Shown: positions 23,175-32,670, counted from the first letter of the stretch. The stretch: DNA of 64,000 bases from PLanc-01 sp035342095 (GCA_035342095.1 DAOQWL010000017.1:1-64000); one strand, 5' to 3'. The notes: generated from the letters alone by a model not told the origin. Program-made: numbers and translations.

Positions 23175-25613
23175 ATGCGAACGATCACGCTTGCAGCAGC
23201 CATGTCGATCCTCTGGACCTCGGTCGTTTCGGCGGCGGATTATCTGCCCCTGAAGGAGGGCAACCAGTGGGTGTACAAGATGTCCAACGGAATGGAGATC
23301 ACGACGAAGGTCGCGGGATTCGAGAACGTCGGCGCCGTCCGCTGTGCAATGCTCGACAGCACGGTGGCCGGGCAGACCACCCGGGAGTACGTCGCCGCCG
23401 ACGCCCAGGGCGTCAAGTCCTACATGAGTCAGATGCAGGGTCAGCAGTTCCGGTACGACCCGCCCGTGCTGCGGATCAAGCTCCCCTACCGCCAGGGCGA
23501 CACCTGGCAGGCGACAGTCAACCAGATGGGCATGTCCATGAACACGAGCTTCGAGTCGGCGGGCCAGGAGCGCGTGCAGACCCCGGCCGGCTCGTTCGAT
23601 TGCATCAAGGTCCGCTCTTCCATGGACATGGGGACGGGCCAGTCGATGGCCGCGACGATCTGGTACTGTGATGGAATCGGGCAGGTGCAACAGGTCATGC
23701 AGATGAACGGTCAGGAATTCACGATCGCGCTGGTCTCGACCAACGTCCAGCCGCCCATCGTAGCGCCGGTCCCGCAACCCCAGGTCACTCCGACGGTTCC
23801 GGGGCCCCAGGTCGGCCCGACGGCGCCGTCCGCTGTGGACCAGCGATGTCCCAAGTGCGGCGCGAAGGTGCAGGCGGGCGCGAAGTTCTGTTGGGAGTGC
23901 GGGACGAGAATCGAGCCGCCCAAGCCGGCGGCGCCGACCCACTGTCCCAAGTGCGGCGTGAAGCTCCCGGCGGGCGCGAAGTTCTGCCCCTCGTGCGGGG
24001 AGAGGATCATGGGCTCGCCTATTACGATACCGCCGGTGCAGGCAGGAGATATGCCGAGAGCCAACGAACCCACGACGATCGTCCAACCCGCGGCGGTCGG
24101 CGGACCCGCAGCGGCGGGCGAGCCTGCGATGGAGAGATACCAGTCCGCCGACGGCAGACTGGTGCTCTATAAACCAGCGGATTGGCAGGTGACGGAAGGC
24201 AACATGTTCGGCCAGGACATCTACGCCGTCATCGTGATGGAGCCCGAAGAGAGCGCGGCTGCCTTGTTCATGACCTTCCCGGTGAACCCCGAGATCAAGG
24301 ATTCCGTGGCGCTGGCGGCCAAGTGCCTCGCGGCGCTGCGGGAAGAGTTCCCCGATCTGCAGACGACGAACATGAACTCGACGCCCGACCGGGCGCGCAC
24401 GATGGCGGAACTGACTCTGACGGACGACGGGGAACAGGGCACCGGGCATGGCTACTTCTTCCACACGCAGAGCATCGGGACCTTCTACCTGCTGCTCGCC
24501 AAGACGCCGGTGTGGAACCAGTATCGACCCACGCTGACCGCCATCATGGCGAACCTCGCCTATACCCCGCAGGGGGTGGCGACGGTACAGGAACAAGGCC
24601 AACGGCAGGCCGGCCAGACGCCGGTCGTGGATGGCGCGACCCTTTCGCCTGCTGCGCTCATCAAGCAGGCGTCGCAGAGACAGGGAAAGCAACTCCCTCT
24701 CCGGCCGGCAGCCCTGCCCGACCAGTCCATGTCGATCCAGATCCCCCAGGGCTGGACCCTGGAGGGACAGAAGATCCAGTTCATCCTCACCAACAACGCG
24801 CAGACGAGAACGCATGGCATGGGTGGCGTCTGGCACACGATCATTCCGATGGAGGGCATCCAGGTCCCCGGCACGATCAATGCGCCGTATCAGGCGCCGC
24901 CACAGGCGCTGAGTCTCGTGCTGGAATTGGGCCAAACCAGCCGAAACGTACAGGTCATCAGCCAGTGCGGGGCCGAACAGGTATCGCCGGACGCGGCTCA
25001 GGCGGTCCAGATGCTGCGGGCCCAGGGATACCAGGTCGATTCACGTCTGCTCCACGTCCGGTTCCAGAACGTCCCGACCGGAAAGACGCTCCGAGGGCTC
25101 TTCAGCGTCATGTGCTCGACCCAGTCGATGAGTCCGGTCTGGCAGGTGACGGTACAGGGCAGTTGGGCCCCGGAGAACGAGTTCGACGAGTGGCTGCCGC
25201 TGTTCCTGCGGATCGAGAAGACGACGCAGATCAACGAGCAGTGGGCAGCACAGGACATGCAGAATCGCGCGGTCCGCCAGCAGCAACTGAATCGCAACCT
25301 GCAAAGGTCGATTGCGGAAGCGAATCAGGCGTTCGACGGCTATATGGACAGCCTGCAGAACGCCAGTCGAAGCAGGGACTATACCGCCCACATGTGGAGC
25401 CAGACAACGCTCGGCCAGGGCACCTGGGTTGCAGAGAATGAAGGGGCCAGGGTCTACCAGACGGACGACTGGGGCATCCAAGGTCCCGAGGGCCGGATCG
25501 ACAGTCCCGCCTACAATACGACCCACTTCACCGGCGAGAACCCCTGGGGCGGCGCCAACCTCGAACTGGTCGACACCCGCGAGGAGTACGAACGGTACAT
25601 CGCCAACCGATGA
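23175..25613 (+). CDS. Secreted protein with two zinc-ribbon motifs
   Basis: The exact role is unknown. The 812-residue protein has a signal peptide (residues 1-21, ending VVSAA). A beta-rich N-terminal domain follows (DYLPLKEGNQWVYKM, similar to DUF3108-like lipoprotein domains). Two zinc ribbons lie in tandem near residues 224-280 (CPKCGAKVQAGAKFCWECG and CPKCGVKLPAGAKFCPSCG). After a Pro/Ala linker come two larger domains without recognised motifs, ending ELVDTREEYERYIANR. ATG 23175 follows agggagga. It sits between ruvA and ruvB but is unlikely to act in recombination. Zinc ribbons on an exported protein are uncommon. Confidence 0.7.
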   Translation: MRTITLAAAMSILWTSVVSAADYLPLKEGNQWVYKMSNGMEITTKVAGFENVGAVRCAMLDSTVAGQTTREYVAADAQGVKSYMSQMQGQQFRYDPPVLRIKLPYRQGDTWQATVNQMGMSMNTSFESAGQERVQTPAGSFDCIKVRSSMDMGTGQSMAATIWYCDGIGQVQQVMQMNGQEFTIALVSTNVQPPIVAPVPQPQVTPTVPGPQVGPTAPSAVDQRCPKCGAKVQAGAKFCWECGTRIEPPKPAAPTHCPKCGVKLPAGAKFCPSCGERIMGSPITIPPVQAGDMPRANEPTTIVQPAAVGGPAAAGEPAMERYQSADGRLVLYKPADWQVTEGNMFGQDIYAVIVMEPEESAAALFMTFPVNPEIKDSVALAAKCLAALREEFPDLQTTNMNSTPDRARTMAELTLTDDGEQGTGHGYFFHTQSIGTFYLLLAKTPVWNQYRPTLTAIMANLAYTPQGVATVQEQGQRQAGQTPVVDGATLSPAALIKQASQRQGKQLPLRPAALPDQSMSIQIPQGWTLEGQKIQFILTNNAQTRTHGMGGVWHTIIPMEGIQVPGTINAPYQAPPQALSLVLELGQTSRNVQVISQCGAEQVSPDAAQAVQMLRAQGYQVDSRLLHVRFQNVPTGKTLRGLFSVMCSTQSMSPVWQVTVQGSWAPENEFDEWLPLFLRIEKTTQINEQWAAQDMQNRAVRQQQLNRNLQRSIAEANQAFDGYMDSLQNASRSRDYTAHMWSQTTLGQGTWVAENEGARVYQTDDWGIQGPEGRIDSPAYNTTHFTGENPWGGANLELVDTREEYERYIANR

Positions 25614-25650
25614 GCCTTGCAGTTCTGCGCAGAACCGGTAAGCTGGGGCA

Positions 25651-26703
25651 ATGGCAATAGGCAGAATCATCAGCGGACAGTCTCTGAGCGAGGCGGAGGA
25701 GAGCTTCAACGTCTCGTTGCGCCCCAAGTCGCTGCGCGAGTGCATCGGGCAGAAGAACGTTCGGGAGAAGCTCCAGATCGCCATCACGGCGGCCAAGCAG
25801 CGGGGCGAGCCCCTGGAGCACATGCTCTTCTATGGCCCTCCCGGCCTGGGCAAGACCACCCTGGCGAACGTCGTCGCCCACGAAATGGGCGCCCGAATCC
25901 GCTGCAGTTCGGGTCCTGCTCTGGTCAAGGCCGGCGACGTCATGGGCATGCTCAGCAACATCAGCACGGGCGACGTGCTCTTCATCGACGAGATCCACCG
26001 GCTCAGCACGCCGGTCGAGGAGTTCATCTACCCTGCGATGGAGGACTTCCGCGTCGATTACACGGTCGATAGCGGCCTGCACGCCAAGACGATCAACTTC
26101 CCGCTCAAGCGCTTCACCCTGATCGGAGCCACCACCCGCGCAGGCCTGCTCAGCGCGCCGCTTCGCAGCCGGTTCGGGATGCTGTACCACATGGACTTCT
26201 ACACACCGAGCGAGCTGACGGAGATTCTCAGCCGCTCGGCGCAGTTGCTCAAGCTGCTCTGCGAGGAAGGGACGCTGGAGCTGATCGCCGCCCGGTCGCG
26301 AGGCACGCCGCGAATCGCCAACCGCCTGCTCAAGCGGGTCCGCGACTACGCCCAGGTGAAGGGCACCGGCGTCCTGAGCACCCAGATCGTGGACAACGCC
26401 CTCCAGATGGAGCAGATCGACGCACTGGGTCTGGACGAGCTGGACCGGTCGTTCCTGAGGGCCCTGGTGAACGTCTACGACGGCGGGCCCGCGGGCATCG
26501 AGGCCCTGGCCGCCACGCTTGGCGAGGAACGCGACACCCTGGAGGACGTCGTCGAGCCTTACCTGCTGCAGATCGGCTTCCTCCGCCGGACCAAAAGGGG
26601 ACGCGAGATCACCACCAAGGCCTGCGAGCACCTGGGGTTGATCGTGTCACAGAAGAAACAGGCGGTAAACGAGCCAGAACTCTTCGACGCCGAACAGGCG
26701 TAG
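25651..26703 (+). CDS. ruvB: Holliday junction branch-migration ATPase RuvB
   Basis: This hexameric AAA+ motor drives branch migration with RuvA. The 350-residue protein has Walker A YGPPGLGKTTLA near residue 62, Walker B VLFIDEIHRL near 110, sensor GATTRAGLLSAPLRSRFG near 160 and the C-terminal winged helix TKRGREITTKA. Length and motifs are complete. It starts 37 bp after the zinc-ribbon gene. Confidence 0.96.
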   Translation: MAIGRIISGQSLSEAEESFNVSLRPKSLRECIGQKNVREKLQIAITAAKQRGEPLEHMLFYGPPGLGKTTLANVVAHEMGARIRCSSGPALVKAGDVMGMLSNISTGDVLFIDEIHRLSTPVEEFIYPAMEDFRVDYTVDSGLHAKTINFPLKRFTLIGATTRAGLLSAPLRSRFGMLYHMDFYTPSELTEILSRSAQLLKLLCEEGTLELIAARSRGTPRIANRLLKRVRDYAQVKGTGVLSTQIVDNALQMEQIDALGLDELDRSFLRALVNVYDGGPAGIEALAATLGEERDTLEDVVEPYLLQIGFLRRTKRGREITTKACEHLGLIVSQKKQAVNEPELFDAEQA

Positions 26704-26749
26704 CATCTCAGCGGCTGTCTCAATCTGAACGGACAGGGGTGGGCGGGTC

Positions 26750-27478
26750 TTACCCGAGGTAGGTCGGGTCGAGCCTTCGCAGGAGCCTTTGGCCCATCCG
26801 GTAGGAACAGTAGGTCATGAAGAACGCGCCGAACACGTCGATGCTGTAGTGTAGATGCATCGCGAGGACCACGATCCCCATCACGATGCCCCCCACGAAG
26901 AACAAGTACCGCAGGGGACTGTGCCGGAACAGATAGAAACCGAGGAACGGCATGGCGGTGTGTCCCGAGAAGAACATGTCGTTCTCGAAGTACAGCTTCT
27001 CGAAGAACGTCGGGAATCCCACGGAGATGGCCCCCGCCGGCGTCTCCATGTGGGTGAAGAGCATGAATACGGACCGCAGCATCAGCAGGAGACTGAACTG
27101 GATGGCGACGATGTGAAGGGTCCGCACGCGGAAGAACGCCGGATACAGGAACATGGTGACGATCAGGGCCATGTACCCGTAGACGAACAGAAAGCCCATA
27201 TCGATCGCCTGGAACCGGTCCAGGATCAGGTCCGGGACCTTGGCGCCCTTCGTGGCGGTGACGTAGGCGCCGCAGTAGTAGTCCATGCACAGTGCGATGG
27301 CGGTGAGGATGCCCGCGACAACAAGAAGCCACCGGCACGCAGAAACATCCGCGATCCAGTCCAGCAGCCATTCGCGAACACGCTCTCGCACCGTCAGCGA
27401 GCGGATGTCTTCCCGTGGAACCGGCCGGAGCCGCGGCCTCTGCATCGGCAACGCGGATGTCCTTTCAGCAACCGTCAT
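26750..27478 (-). CDS. PAP2-type membrane phosphatase, sphingomyelin-synthase-like
   Basis: This 242-residue integral membrane protein has about six hydrophobic segments. The conserved sequences MFFSGHTAMPFLGFYLF near residue 158 and MHLHYSIDVFGAFFMTY near 205 hold the His-His-Asp catalytic triad. They match the PAP2_C (sphingomyelin synthase-like) family rather than ordinary PAP2. It could transfer or remove a lipid head-group phosphate. Its ATG overlaps the recO stop (ATGA), making it the last gene of the minus-strand cluster. Confidence 0.75.
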   Translation of the reverse strand: MTVAERTSALPMQRPRLRPVPREDIRSLTVRERVREWLLDWIADVSACRWLLVVAGILTAIALCMDYYCGAYVTATKGAKVPDLILDRFQAIDMGFLFVYGYMALIVTMFLYPAFFRVRTLHIVAIQFSLLLMLRSVFMLFTHMETPAGAISVGFPTFFEKLYFENDMFFSGHTAMPFLGFYLFRHSPLRYLFFVGGIVMGIVVLAMHLHYSIDVFGAFFMTYCSYRMGQRLLRRLDPTYLG

Positions 27479-28227
27479 ATGGATCCCTTTTGCACGTATT
27501 CCGCCATTTTCAGCCGATGCCCCAGTGTTTCCGTGAGGTGACGAATCAGGATCGTCTCGATCTCATCGAGTATTCCGATATCAGCATTAGCAATTTGTCT
27601 CACGTCGGTCAAGTATTTTGCAGCGCTCGTGCTCAGGCGAATCCTGTCCGGGAAGCTCATTTCGCAGTCCCGGCAGATCAGGCCCTTGGCCGAATGACTG
27701 AAGTAGCTCTGATCCCAGGTGTCGGAGAAGGCCCGCTTGCAGTTGGCACAGGCGTTCAGCACGGGACGCAACCCGACCTCGTACAACAGGACAAGCTGAA
27801 AGAGAACCAGGCGGATCAGAATATCCCGGCGGTTCAGGTCCAGCCGGCCCTCTTCGATGTCCTCCAGGAACCGGACAAACTGATCGAAGAGGTCCGGGTG
27901 CGGGTCGTATTCATCGGTGAGCAGGTCCACCAGCTCGGCGGCAAACTGGCTGCAATACAGGGCAAACAGGCATCGGCGCAGTTGGCCTCGCACCGGCTGA
28001 GGCTGGAACTCCGTCAACGTGGCCAGTTGCTCCTTGCGGGCGCCGGCAAAGACGATATCGCCGAAGGAAAGCACCTCGATCGGGCCGTCAAACGGGGACT
28101 TGGGGCGTTTGGAGCCCTTGGCGAGGGCGCGGATCTTCCCCGAAAGACGCCCGAACAGAACAACCACCTGGGACGTCTCGGAGTAGTCCACCGTCCGGAT
28201 GCAGACCGCTCGATCCTTGGTCAACAT
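27475..28227 (-). CDS. recO: DNA repair protein RecO
   Basis: This protein loads RecA with RecR in gap repair. The 250-residue protein begins with an OB fold (KDRAVCIRTVDYSETSQVV). It has a helical domain and a zinc-binding Cys set: CANCKRAF near residue 150 and ICRDCE near 175. Length is normal. It starts 2 bp after the corC-like gene and overlaps the PAP2 gene by 4 bp. Confidence 0.92.
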   Translation of the reverse strand: MLTKDRAVCIRTVDYSETSQVVVLFGRLSGKIRALAKGSKRPKSPFDGPIEVLSFGDIVFAGARKEQLATLTEFQPQPVRGQLRRCLFALYCSQFAAELVDLLTDEYDPHPDLFDQFVRFLEDIEEGRLDLNRRDILIRLVLFQLVLLYEVGLRPVLNACANCKRAFSDTWDQSYFSHSAKGLICRDCEMSFPDRIRLSTSAAKYLTDVRQIANADIGILDEIETILIRHLTETLGHRLKMAEYVQKGSI

Positions 28228-28229
28228 GG

Positions 28230-29513
28230 CTACTGCTCGGTGAGTCTCTGGATTCGGACCCGCTTGACCCGCCGGGGCTCGGCGGAGGCAATGGTGAACC
28301 TGAGTTTCTCGTACTCGAAATCCTCGCCGGCCTTCGGGACATACCCCAGCCGGGAGAACACGAACCCGCCCACGGTGTCATAGTCCTCGTCCTCGGGAAG
28401 ATCCAGCTCGTACCGGTCGTTCAGATCCTCCACGTAGGTCCTGGCGTCCACCTCGATCGTGTTCTCATCGATCTTCTTGACGGATTCCTGCCGGGCTTCG
28501 TCGTACTCATCCGCGATGTCGCCGACCAGTTCCTCGATGATGTCCTCAAGGGTGACGATTCCCGCGGTGCCGCCGTACTCGTCGAGCACGACTGCCATGT
28601 GCAACTTCTGCTCTTGAAACTCGTGAAGCAGAGCCCGCAAGGGCTTGGTCTCCGGCACGAAGTAGGCCTCGCGCATCCTCGCGCGGGGGCTGAACTGTTC
28701 CGGCGGCTTGCCGATCTCCGACAGAAGGTCTTTGGCGTAGATCAGGCCGACGACGTTGTCGATCGTCCCCTCGTACACCGGGATTCGCGAGTGCCCTGCC
28801 TGGCGGATCCTGTCGAGCACCGTCGCCAGGTCCGCATGGACGTCGACCGCGATCAGATCGGTTCGTGGCGTCATGATCTCCGCGGCCGTTCTCTCGCGGA
28901 ATTCCAGGACGTTCTCGATCATCTCCTGCTCTTCCTCGTCGACGGCGCCCTCCATGCGTCGCTGTTCGAGGTCTTCAAGGAACTCCTCCTGCATTTGGTT
29001 CTGCTGGTCTTCCGGCGTGGCCTCGGGCACGCCCGCCAGGCGGCGCACAAAACCGTCGTAGAGCTGGAGGATATACAGGATGGGGGTCGCAACTGCTGCA
29101 CAGACCAGGAGAATCCAGTAGGTCCGGCTGATGAGCTTCTCGCCCGCGTACTTTGCCCAGGCGTAAGGAATCGCCAGGCTGAACACCGAGAAAATCGCCA
29201 GAGAAACCACAAAGGCGACCGCGTAGACAGCCAGGGTCAGCTCCTTGTACAGCGCCTCCATCAGCGCCACCATGAGCAACAGAGCCCCCATGTTGAAGAG
29301 CAGGCGATAGAACGCGCAGGCAAGAATCAACCGATCCGCGTTCTGCGCCACCTTCTCGACCAGCTCGGGTCGTTCCTCGCCGTTGGCCCTCTTGAACGCC
29401 TCCTGCAACCGTAGACGGGAGAAGACCCGCAGCGCGTTGGCGTTGACGGAGAAGAACAATGTCGCTCCAACGAATAGGCATGTCAGCAGCGTCGCCCAAC
29501 TGATGAAGCCCAC
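28230..29513 (-). CDS. CNNM/CorC-HlyC family transporter-like membrane protein
   Basis: This 427-residue protein has an N-terminal DUF21/CNNM membrane domain (four hydrophobic segments up to about residue 155). A CBS pair follows (EIMTPRTDLIAVDVHADL near 215 and VVLDEYGGTAGIVTLEDIIEELVGDI near 310 as landmark). A C-terminal CorC_HlyC domain (YDTVGGFVFSRLGYVPKAGE) completes it. Family members are linked to magnesium or cobalt efflux. It starts with GTG at 29513. Its position after ybeY is a very common gene order in bacteria. Confidence 0.9.
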   Translation of the reverse strand: MGFISWATLLTCLFVGATLFFSVNANALRVFSRLRLQEAFKRANGEERPELVEKVAQNADRLILACAFYRLLFNMGALLLMVALMEALYKELTLAVYAVAFVVSLAIFSVFSLAIPYAWAKYAGEKLISRTYWILLVCAAVATPILYILQLYDGFVRRLAGVPEATPEDQQNQMQEEFLEDLEQRRMEGAVDEEEQEMIENVLEFRERTAAEIMTPRTDLIAVDVHADLATVLDRIRQAGHSRIPVYEGTIDNVVGLIYAKDLLSEIGKPPEQFSPRARMREAYFVPETKPLRALLHEFQEQKLHMAVVLDEYGGTAGIVTLEDIIEELVGDIADEYDEARQESVKKIDENTIEVDARTYVEDLNDRYELDLPEDEDYDTVGGFVFSRLGYVPKAGEDFEYEKLRFTIASAEPRRVKRVRIQRLTEQ

Positions 29514-29557
29514 GAGCAGCCACCCCTCAAGAGACCGTCAAACGCCGGCCTGCCCAC

Positions 29558-30022
29558 CTATCGCGGCCGGGTGTCGCTATCATACACCAATCCATACCCG
29601 AGATGTTGAAGAATTTCGTCTTCCGCCCGGTGCATCTTCTCGGCCTGCTTGCGGGTGGCGTCGTCGAATCCCAGATGATGGAGCAGCGCATGGGTGACGT
29701 ACAGCGCCAGCTCCGCGTCGGCGTCATGCCCCCGACGGGCAGCCTCCCGCGCAGCCAGCTCGCCGTTGACGACCAGGTCGAAGACTCTGGGATCCTGGGG
29801 GTTCGCCTCCTCCGACAGATCGAAACTCAGACAGTCCGTGGTCCCTTCGTGGCCCAGAAACTGCATGTTAAGCCGGGCAATCTCGGCATCGTCCACAATC
29901 CCGACGCCAATTACGGCGTGTGAGACCTGGAAACGCTCGCAGATCGCCCGCACCAGCTTCTTGAGCTTCGATCCCTCCGCGGACGCCCGTCGAAAATGCC
30001 TGGTGATCCGGACGGTAATCAC
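29558..30022 (-). CDS. ybeY: rRNA maturation endoribonuclease YbeY
   Basis: This metal-dependent RNase acts in 16S rRNA 3' maturation and ribosome quality control. The 154-residue protein has the conserved LGHEGTTDCLSFDL near residue 58 and the zinc motif HALLHHLGFDD near 115. The family motif is HxxxHxxxxxH; here the third His is Asp, an unusual ligand set. The start is GTG 30022, overlapping the pgpH stop by 4 bp (GTGA). Confidence 0.9.
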   Translation of the reverse strand: MITVRITRHFRRASAEGSKLKKLVRAICERFQVSHAVIGVGIVDDAEIARLNMQFLGHEGTTDCLSFDLSEEANPQDPRVFDLVVNGELAAREAARRGHDADAELALYVTHALLHHLGFDDATRKQAEKMHRAEDEILQHLGYGLVYDSDTRPR

Positions 30023-31623
30023 GTCTCGACCATTCTGGGCACGCCCGGCTTCGAGGCTCGTTCCGGACGCGGAGGAGGGGCATCCGGCGCCGTGGGATAG
30101 GCGATGCGACCGTGATAGTGAGCGGCCAGCGACTTCGAGAGGCTCGCTTCGATCTGGCTGAGTTCCCGCAGAGTCAGGTCGCACTCGTCAAACTGACCGT
30201 CCTGGAGACGTTTCATGGCGATGTTGTGTACGACCGCCTCGACCTTAGCCAGCGTCACCTCGGACAGGGACCGCACGGCGCCCTCCACCGCATCGGACAA
30301 CATGACGATCGCGGCTTCCTTGGCCCTGGGTTTTGGACCGGCGTAACGGAATTCGCTCTCGCTCGGCGGGTTCTCGATGGGCTTCCTGCCGGACTCGTCC
30401 AGCTCCTGGTCTTCGTACTTGCGACGGGCCTCGTGATAGAACGGCTCGACCAGTGTCGTACCGTGATGGGATTCGATGAACTGACGCAGCACCGCAGGCA
30501 GGCCGAACTCCTTCGCCATCTCGACGCCGTCCTTGACGTGCCCCACGATAATGAGCTGGCTCATCGCAGGCGAGAGTTCCTTGTGCTTGCTGACCGAACC
30601 CATCTCGTTCTCGGTGAAGTACTTGGGCTTGTTGATCTTGCCGATGTCGTGATAGTACGCCCCGACACGGCACAACAACCCGTTGCAGCCGATCGCCTCG
30701 GCGGCCGCTTCGGCAATCGACCCGATGAGCAGGCTGTGACTGAACGTCCCCGGCGCCTCCATCGCCAGCTTCCGCAGCAGCGGCTGGTTCGCATCGGAAT
30801 AGTCCAGCAGGGTCATGCTCGTCGCGATTCGAAACACCCGCTCGATCAACGGCAGCAGGCTCTGGACCAGCAAGCCCGCGATGAACGCGGCGCAGGCGTG
30901 GAAACCGGCCGCCTGGAAGACGGTGGTCGCCTTCGGCGGCTCGCCATGGAAGTTCAGGTACGCCACGGAGGACGCGGTGACGAACACCACGACGGTAGTC
31001 AGGGCGCTGACCTCCAGCAGCTTCATCCGCGTGCGGACCTCGCGCAGCGAGAAGCAGCAGGTTCCCGCGCCGCTGAGCATGGTCAGGAACAGGCCGATCC
31101 CCTGCAATTGGAAACCCTGATCCTGTTTCGGCCCGATCGCCAGCGTTGCCAGCACGCAGTACAGCGCGCTAAGCCCGACGGAGAACCGCTGGTCATAGGC
31201 GATGACCAGGATGATCGCGAACAGCACCGCGGTGCCCGTACCCCAACTGGGACCCCAGAGCGCGTCGCCGCTGGACAGCGAGCAGATCTTCACCACCGCT
31301 AGGAGCGACGGCATCAGGATCACCAGGGCGAGGGCCCGAGCATGATTTCGAAGCAGACGGGGCTGATAATGACAGACGTAGAAGGCGGCTCCTATCGCCA
31401 TGAGCACGTTCAGCATCGCCAACGCCGCCAACGAGCGATGTCGTCCCTGCTGGGCCAGCCCAAACGAGAGCGCGGTGAAGCACAGCGCGACGAAAGCCAG
31501 CCAGAGGAGCAGGGAGATCGCGATGCCGGCATCGGCGCGGACTCCGTCCCGCCAAGACGGCTCGCTGCCGATGGTCCGTCGGACCTGGCTTCTCCGAGGG
31601 CTCGTTTTTCTAAAGAATGCCAT
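30019..31623 (-). CDS. PgpH-like 7TM HD-domain phosphohydrolase (cyclic-di-AMP phosphodiesterase family)
   Basis: This 534-residue protein has about seven N-terminal hydrophobic segments (residues 30-260). A cytoplasmic HD domain follows, with the motifs HSLLIG near 308, YYHDIGKINKP near 340 and GHVKDG, ESHHGTT near 380-400. PgpH enzymes break down c-di-AMP. The large extracellular 7TMR-HDED domain usually found between the first two membrane segments is absent. ATG 31623 is chosen over the upstream GTG because gagg lies about 9 bases before it. Its place between phoH and ybeY is the conserved order. Confidence 0.85.
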   Translation of the reverse strand: MAFFRKTSPRRSQVRRTIGSEPSWRDGVRADAGIAISLLLWLAFVALCFTALSFGLAQQGRHRSLAALAMLNVLMAIGAAFYVCHYQPRLLRNHARALALVILMPSLLAVVKICSLSSGDALWGPSWGTGTAVLFAIILVIAYDQRFSVGLSALYCVLATLAIGPKQDQGFQLQGIGLFLTMLSGAGTCCFSLREVRTRMKLLEVSALTTVVVFVTASSVAYLNFHGEPPKATTVFQAAGFHACAAFIAGLLVQSLLPLIERVFRIATSMTLLDYSDANQPLLRKLAMEAPGTFSHSLLIGSIAEAAAEAIGCNGLLCRVGAYYHDIGKINKPKYFTENEMGSVSKHKELSPAMSQLIIVGHVKDGVEMAKEFGLPAVLRQFIESHHGTTLVEPFYHEARRKYEDQELDESGRKPIENPPSESEFRYAGPKPRAKEAAIVMLSDAVEGAVRSLSEVTLAKVEAVVHNIAMKRLQDGQFDECDLTLRELSQIEASLSKSLAAHYHGRIAYPTAPDAPPPRPERASKPGVPRMVET

Positions 31624-31695
31624 GCCACATGCCTCGTTGACAGACCCAGCGGACACACGCCGTGTCGCCACACCTTCGTACAGGTCCCCCAGACA

Positions 31696-32658
31696 TCACG
31701 AGGTCTCGCGTTTCTTCGACTCGGCGACGGCCTGCTGCCTTGTGCGATAGGCCTCGACGATGTTCTGGACCAACCGATGCCGGACAATATCCTGCTGGCT
31801 GAGTTCCACCGTGCCGATCCCATCGACCCGATGGAGGATCTCCATGGCCTCGACCATGCCGCTGCGCTGGTTCGCCGCCAGATCGACCTGGGTGGTATCG
31901 CCGGTGATGATCATTTTGGACCCGTGCCCGAGACGAGTCAACACCATCAGCATCTGCATGCCGGAGGTGTTCTGGGCCTCATCGCAGATGATCGCGGCCT
32001 CGTTCAACGTCCGTCCTCGCATGAACGCCAGCGGGATGATCTCGATGATGTCGAGCTCCATGAACTTCCGCATCTGGGCGAAATCCATCATGTCCTCGAT
32101 GGCATCGAAGAGCGGACGCAGATAGGGGTTGACCTTGGCCGCGATATCGCCCGGCAGGAAACCCAGCTTCTCCCCGGCCTCGACCGCGGGACGGGCCAGG
32201 ACGATCCTTCGGATCTGGCGCTTCTTGAGCATGGAAACCGCGACGGCCACCGCGAGGTACGTCTTGCCCGTCCCCGCGGGACCCGTGCAGAAGGTGATGT
32301 CGTTGTGGAGCATCGTCTCGATGTACTGCAACTGCCCCGACGTGGAAGGCTCGATCACCTTGTTCGAGAAGACCGTAATCGCATGGTTGCCTTCCGCCCG
32401 GTCCGCCGGGGGCCCCTGCTCAACCAGTCCGGAGACATCCTCCGCGGTCAACTGGCGATGCTTGAGCAGGTGTTTCTGCATCCGGTCCAGGATCTCCGTG
32501 GCGCGGTGGACGTTCGTTTCCGTACCGCTGATGTGGAGGTCCGACTGACGCGCGGTAATCTGCACGCCCAGAGACCGGCGCAACAGACGGAGGTTGCTGT
32601 CGGCCGGGCCGAAGAGTTCGAGCTGCTTGTCCGGATCCAATTGTACTGTGACTTCCAA
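31696..32658 (-). CDS. phoH: PhoH-like ATPase/RNA helicase-type protein
   Basis: This 320-residue protein combines an N-terminal KH-like segment with a PhoH ATPase. Walker A is FCTGPAGTGKTYLA near residue 128 and Walker B is AAIICDEAQNTS near 220. GDTTQVDL near 255 is also diagnostic. PhoH-like proteins work with YbeY in RNA processing, and the gene lies just before pgpH and ybeY. The reading starts at TTG 32658, 13 bp after cdsA. Confidence 0.92.
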   Translation of the reverse strand: MEVTVQLDPDKQLELFGPADSNLRLLRRSLGVQITARQSDLHISGTETNVHRATEILDRMQKHLLKHRQLTAEDVSGLVEQGPPADRAEGNHAITVFSNKVIEPSTSGQLQYIETMLHNDITFCTGPAGTGKTYLAVAVAVSMLKKRQIRRIVLARPAVEAGEKLGFLPGDIAAKVNPYLRPLFDAIEDMMDFAQMRKFMELDIIEIIPLAFMRGRTLNEAAIICDEAQNTSGMQMLMVLTRLGHGSKMIITGDTTQVDLAANQRSGMVEAMEILHRVDGIGTVELSQQDIVRHRLVQNIVEAYRTRQQAVAESKKRETS

Positions 32659-32670
32659 AACCGTCTCTCG

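Noticed and set aside
22425..24935. 836-codon minus-strand frame opposite ruvA and the zinc-ribbon gene
   Set aside because: It spans two recognised plus-strand genes and their intergenic gap, and shows His/Arg/Leu-rich shadow composition.
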